DNA of 6,284 nucleotides, from NCBI GenBank assembly GCA_937902695.1, contig CALFNI010000372.1:1-6284 (forward strand), given 5' to 3'. This DNA is from an uncultured Rhodanobacteraceae bacterium. Its GTDB lineage: Bacteria > Pseudomonadota > Gammaproteobacteria > Xanthomonadales > Rhodanobacteraceae. Shown here piece by piece: positions 5,916 through 6,284 of this stretch. The translations under genes and the position numbers were made by a program. The notes under the pieces were generated by a model, which had not been told where the DNA came from, made no database searches, and saw only the letters and a program-made list of their open reading frames with translations. Numbering within the stretch: position 1 is the stretch's first letter; each line of letters begins with the position of its first letter.

Positions 5916-5938
5916 GATCGCGTGAAGGCGACGCGATC
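5916..5938 (-). terminator. Hairpin overlapping the queC stop codon
   Basis: GATCGCGT (5916-5923) pairs perfectly with ACGCGATC (5931-5938) around a 7-base loop. The stem includes two bases of the queC stop codon (5937-5939). On the minus strand it is followed by TAGACGG, with no T run, so it may be a weak terminator or a 3'-end stabiliser. Confidence 0.4.
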
Positions 5939-6284
5939 ACTCGGCGTAGCGCGTCGGATCGGCCACCTTAGCCGCCGCGAAGCCTTGCGTGCGCAGCCGG
6001 CACGCATCGCACGCGCCGCAGGCGCGGCCGTCGGCATCGGCCTGGTAGCACGACACGGTCGCCGCGAAATCGACGCCGAGCCGCATCCCTTCGCGCACGA
6101 TGTCGGCCTTGCCGAGATCGATCAGCGGTGCATGGATGGAGATTCCGCGGCCTTCGACGCCGGCTTTGGTGGCGAGATTCGCGAGGCGCTCGAATGCTTC
6201 GATGAACTCGGGACGGCAATCGGGATAGCCGGAATAGTCGGCCGCGTTCACGCCGCAGAAGATGTCGCGCGCATCGAGCGCCTC
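5937..6284 (-). CDS. queC: 7-cyano-7-deazaguanine (preQ0) synthase, C-terminal part (cut by window edge)
   Basis: The last 115 residues of QueC; the start lies beyond position 6284. QueC converts 7-carboxy-7-deazaguanine to preQ0 with ATP and ammonia, a step in making queuosine for tRNA wobble positions. The visible part includes [18 protein letters not shown] (fragment residues 10-27), the [14 protein letters not shown] stretch (50-63), and the zinc site formed by SCYQAD followed by CGACDAC: C79, C89, C92 and C95 of the fragment. The length fits the C-terminal half of a family of about 220-230 residues. The ATP-binding loop is outside the window. The frame stays open to the edge, so a GTG at 6249-6251 is internal, not a start. 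queC near tRNA-Lys is, as I recall, a common order in Xanthomonads. Confidence 0.96.
   Translation of the reverse strand, partial: EALDARDIFCGVNAADYSGYPDCRPEFIEAFERLANLATKAGVEGRGISIHAPLIDLGKADIVREGMRLGVDFAATVSCYQADADGRACGACDACRLRTQGFAAAKVADPTRYAE

Overview
The window looks like the chromosome of a high-GC gammaproteobacterium, most likely of the Xanthomonadales/Lysobacterales (Rhodanobacter, Dokdonella or Lysobacter type). Three things suggest this: an Xanthomonad-style TonB-dependent receptor, a secreted protein ending in an IFxxGF[DE]-type tail, and queC close to a tRNA-Lys gene. The taxonomy is inferred from memory of these families; no search was run.

Layout. Positions 1-524 (minus) hold the first 174 residues of a large TonB-dependent outer-membrane receptor, cut by the window edge. 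A 155-bp gap follows and holds a nested inverted-repeat element at 598-660. Positions 680-2300 (minus) form a probable two-gene operon, an isochorismatase-like cysteine hydrolase followed by an AraC-type regulator. A LysR-type regulator (2423-3307, plus) is transcribed divergently from a shared 122-bp promoter region. Convergent with it is a small secreted protein of unknown function (3316-4017, minus). Next comes tRNA-Lys(UUU) with an encoded CCA (4145-4219, minus). Further along are two GC-rich hairpins (4359-4422), then a 457-residue secreted protein with a carbohydrate-binding-like N-terminal part and two tandem copies of a Cys-containing beta-rich repeat (4431-5804, minus). The last gene is the C-terminal half of QueC (5937-6284, minus), which makes the queuosine precursor preQ0.

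How the parts relate. The hydrolase sits between two transcription factors of different families, so its expression is probably under local control; its substrate cannot be read from the sequence. The receptor and the two secreted proteins are envelope or extracellular products. queC and tRNA-Lys are core genes, and the two secreted-protein genes flank the tRNA as likely lineage-specific additions. I see no CRISPR array, insertion sequence, phage gene or clear new defence system. The least explained items are the 598-660 element, the C-terminal IFANGF tail, and the duplicated domain of the 457-residue protein.
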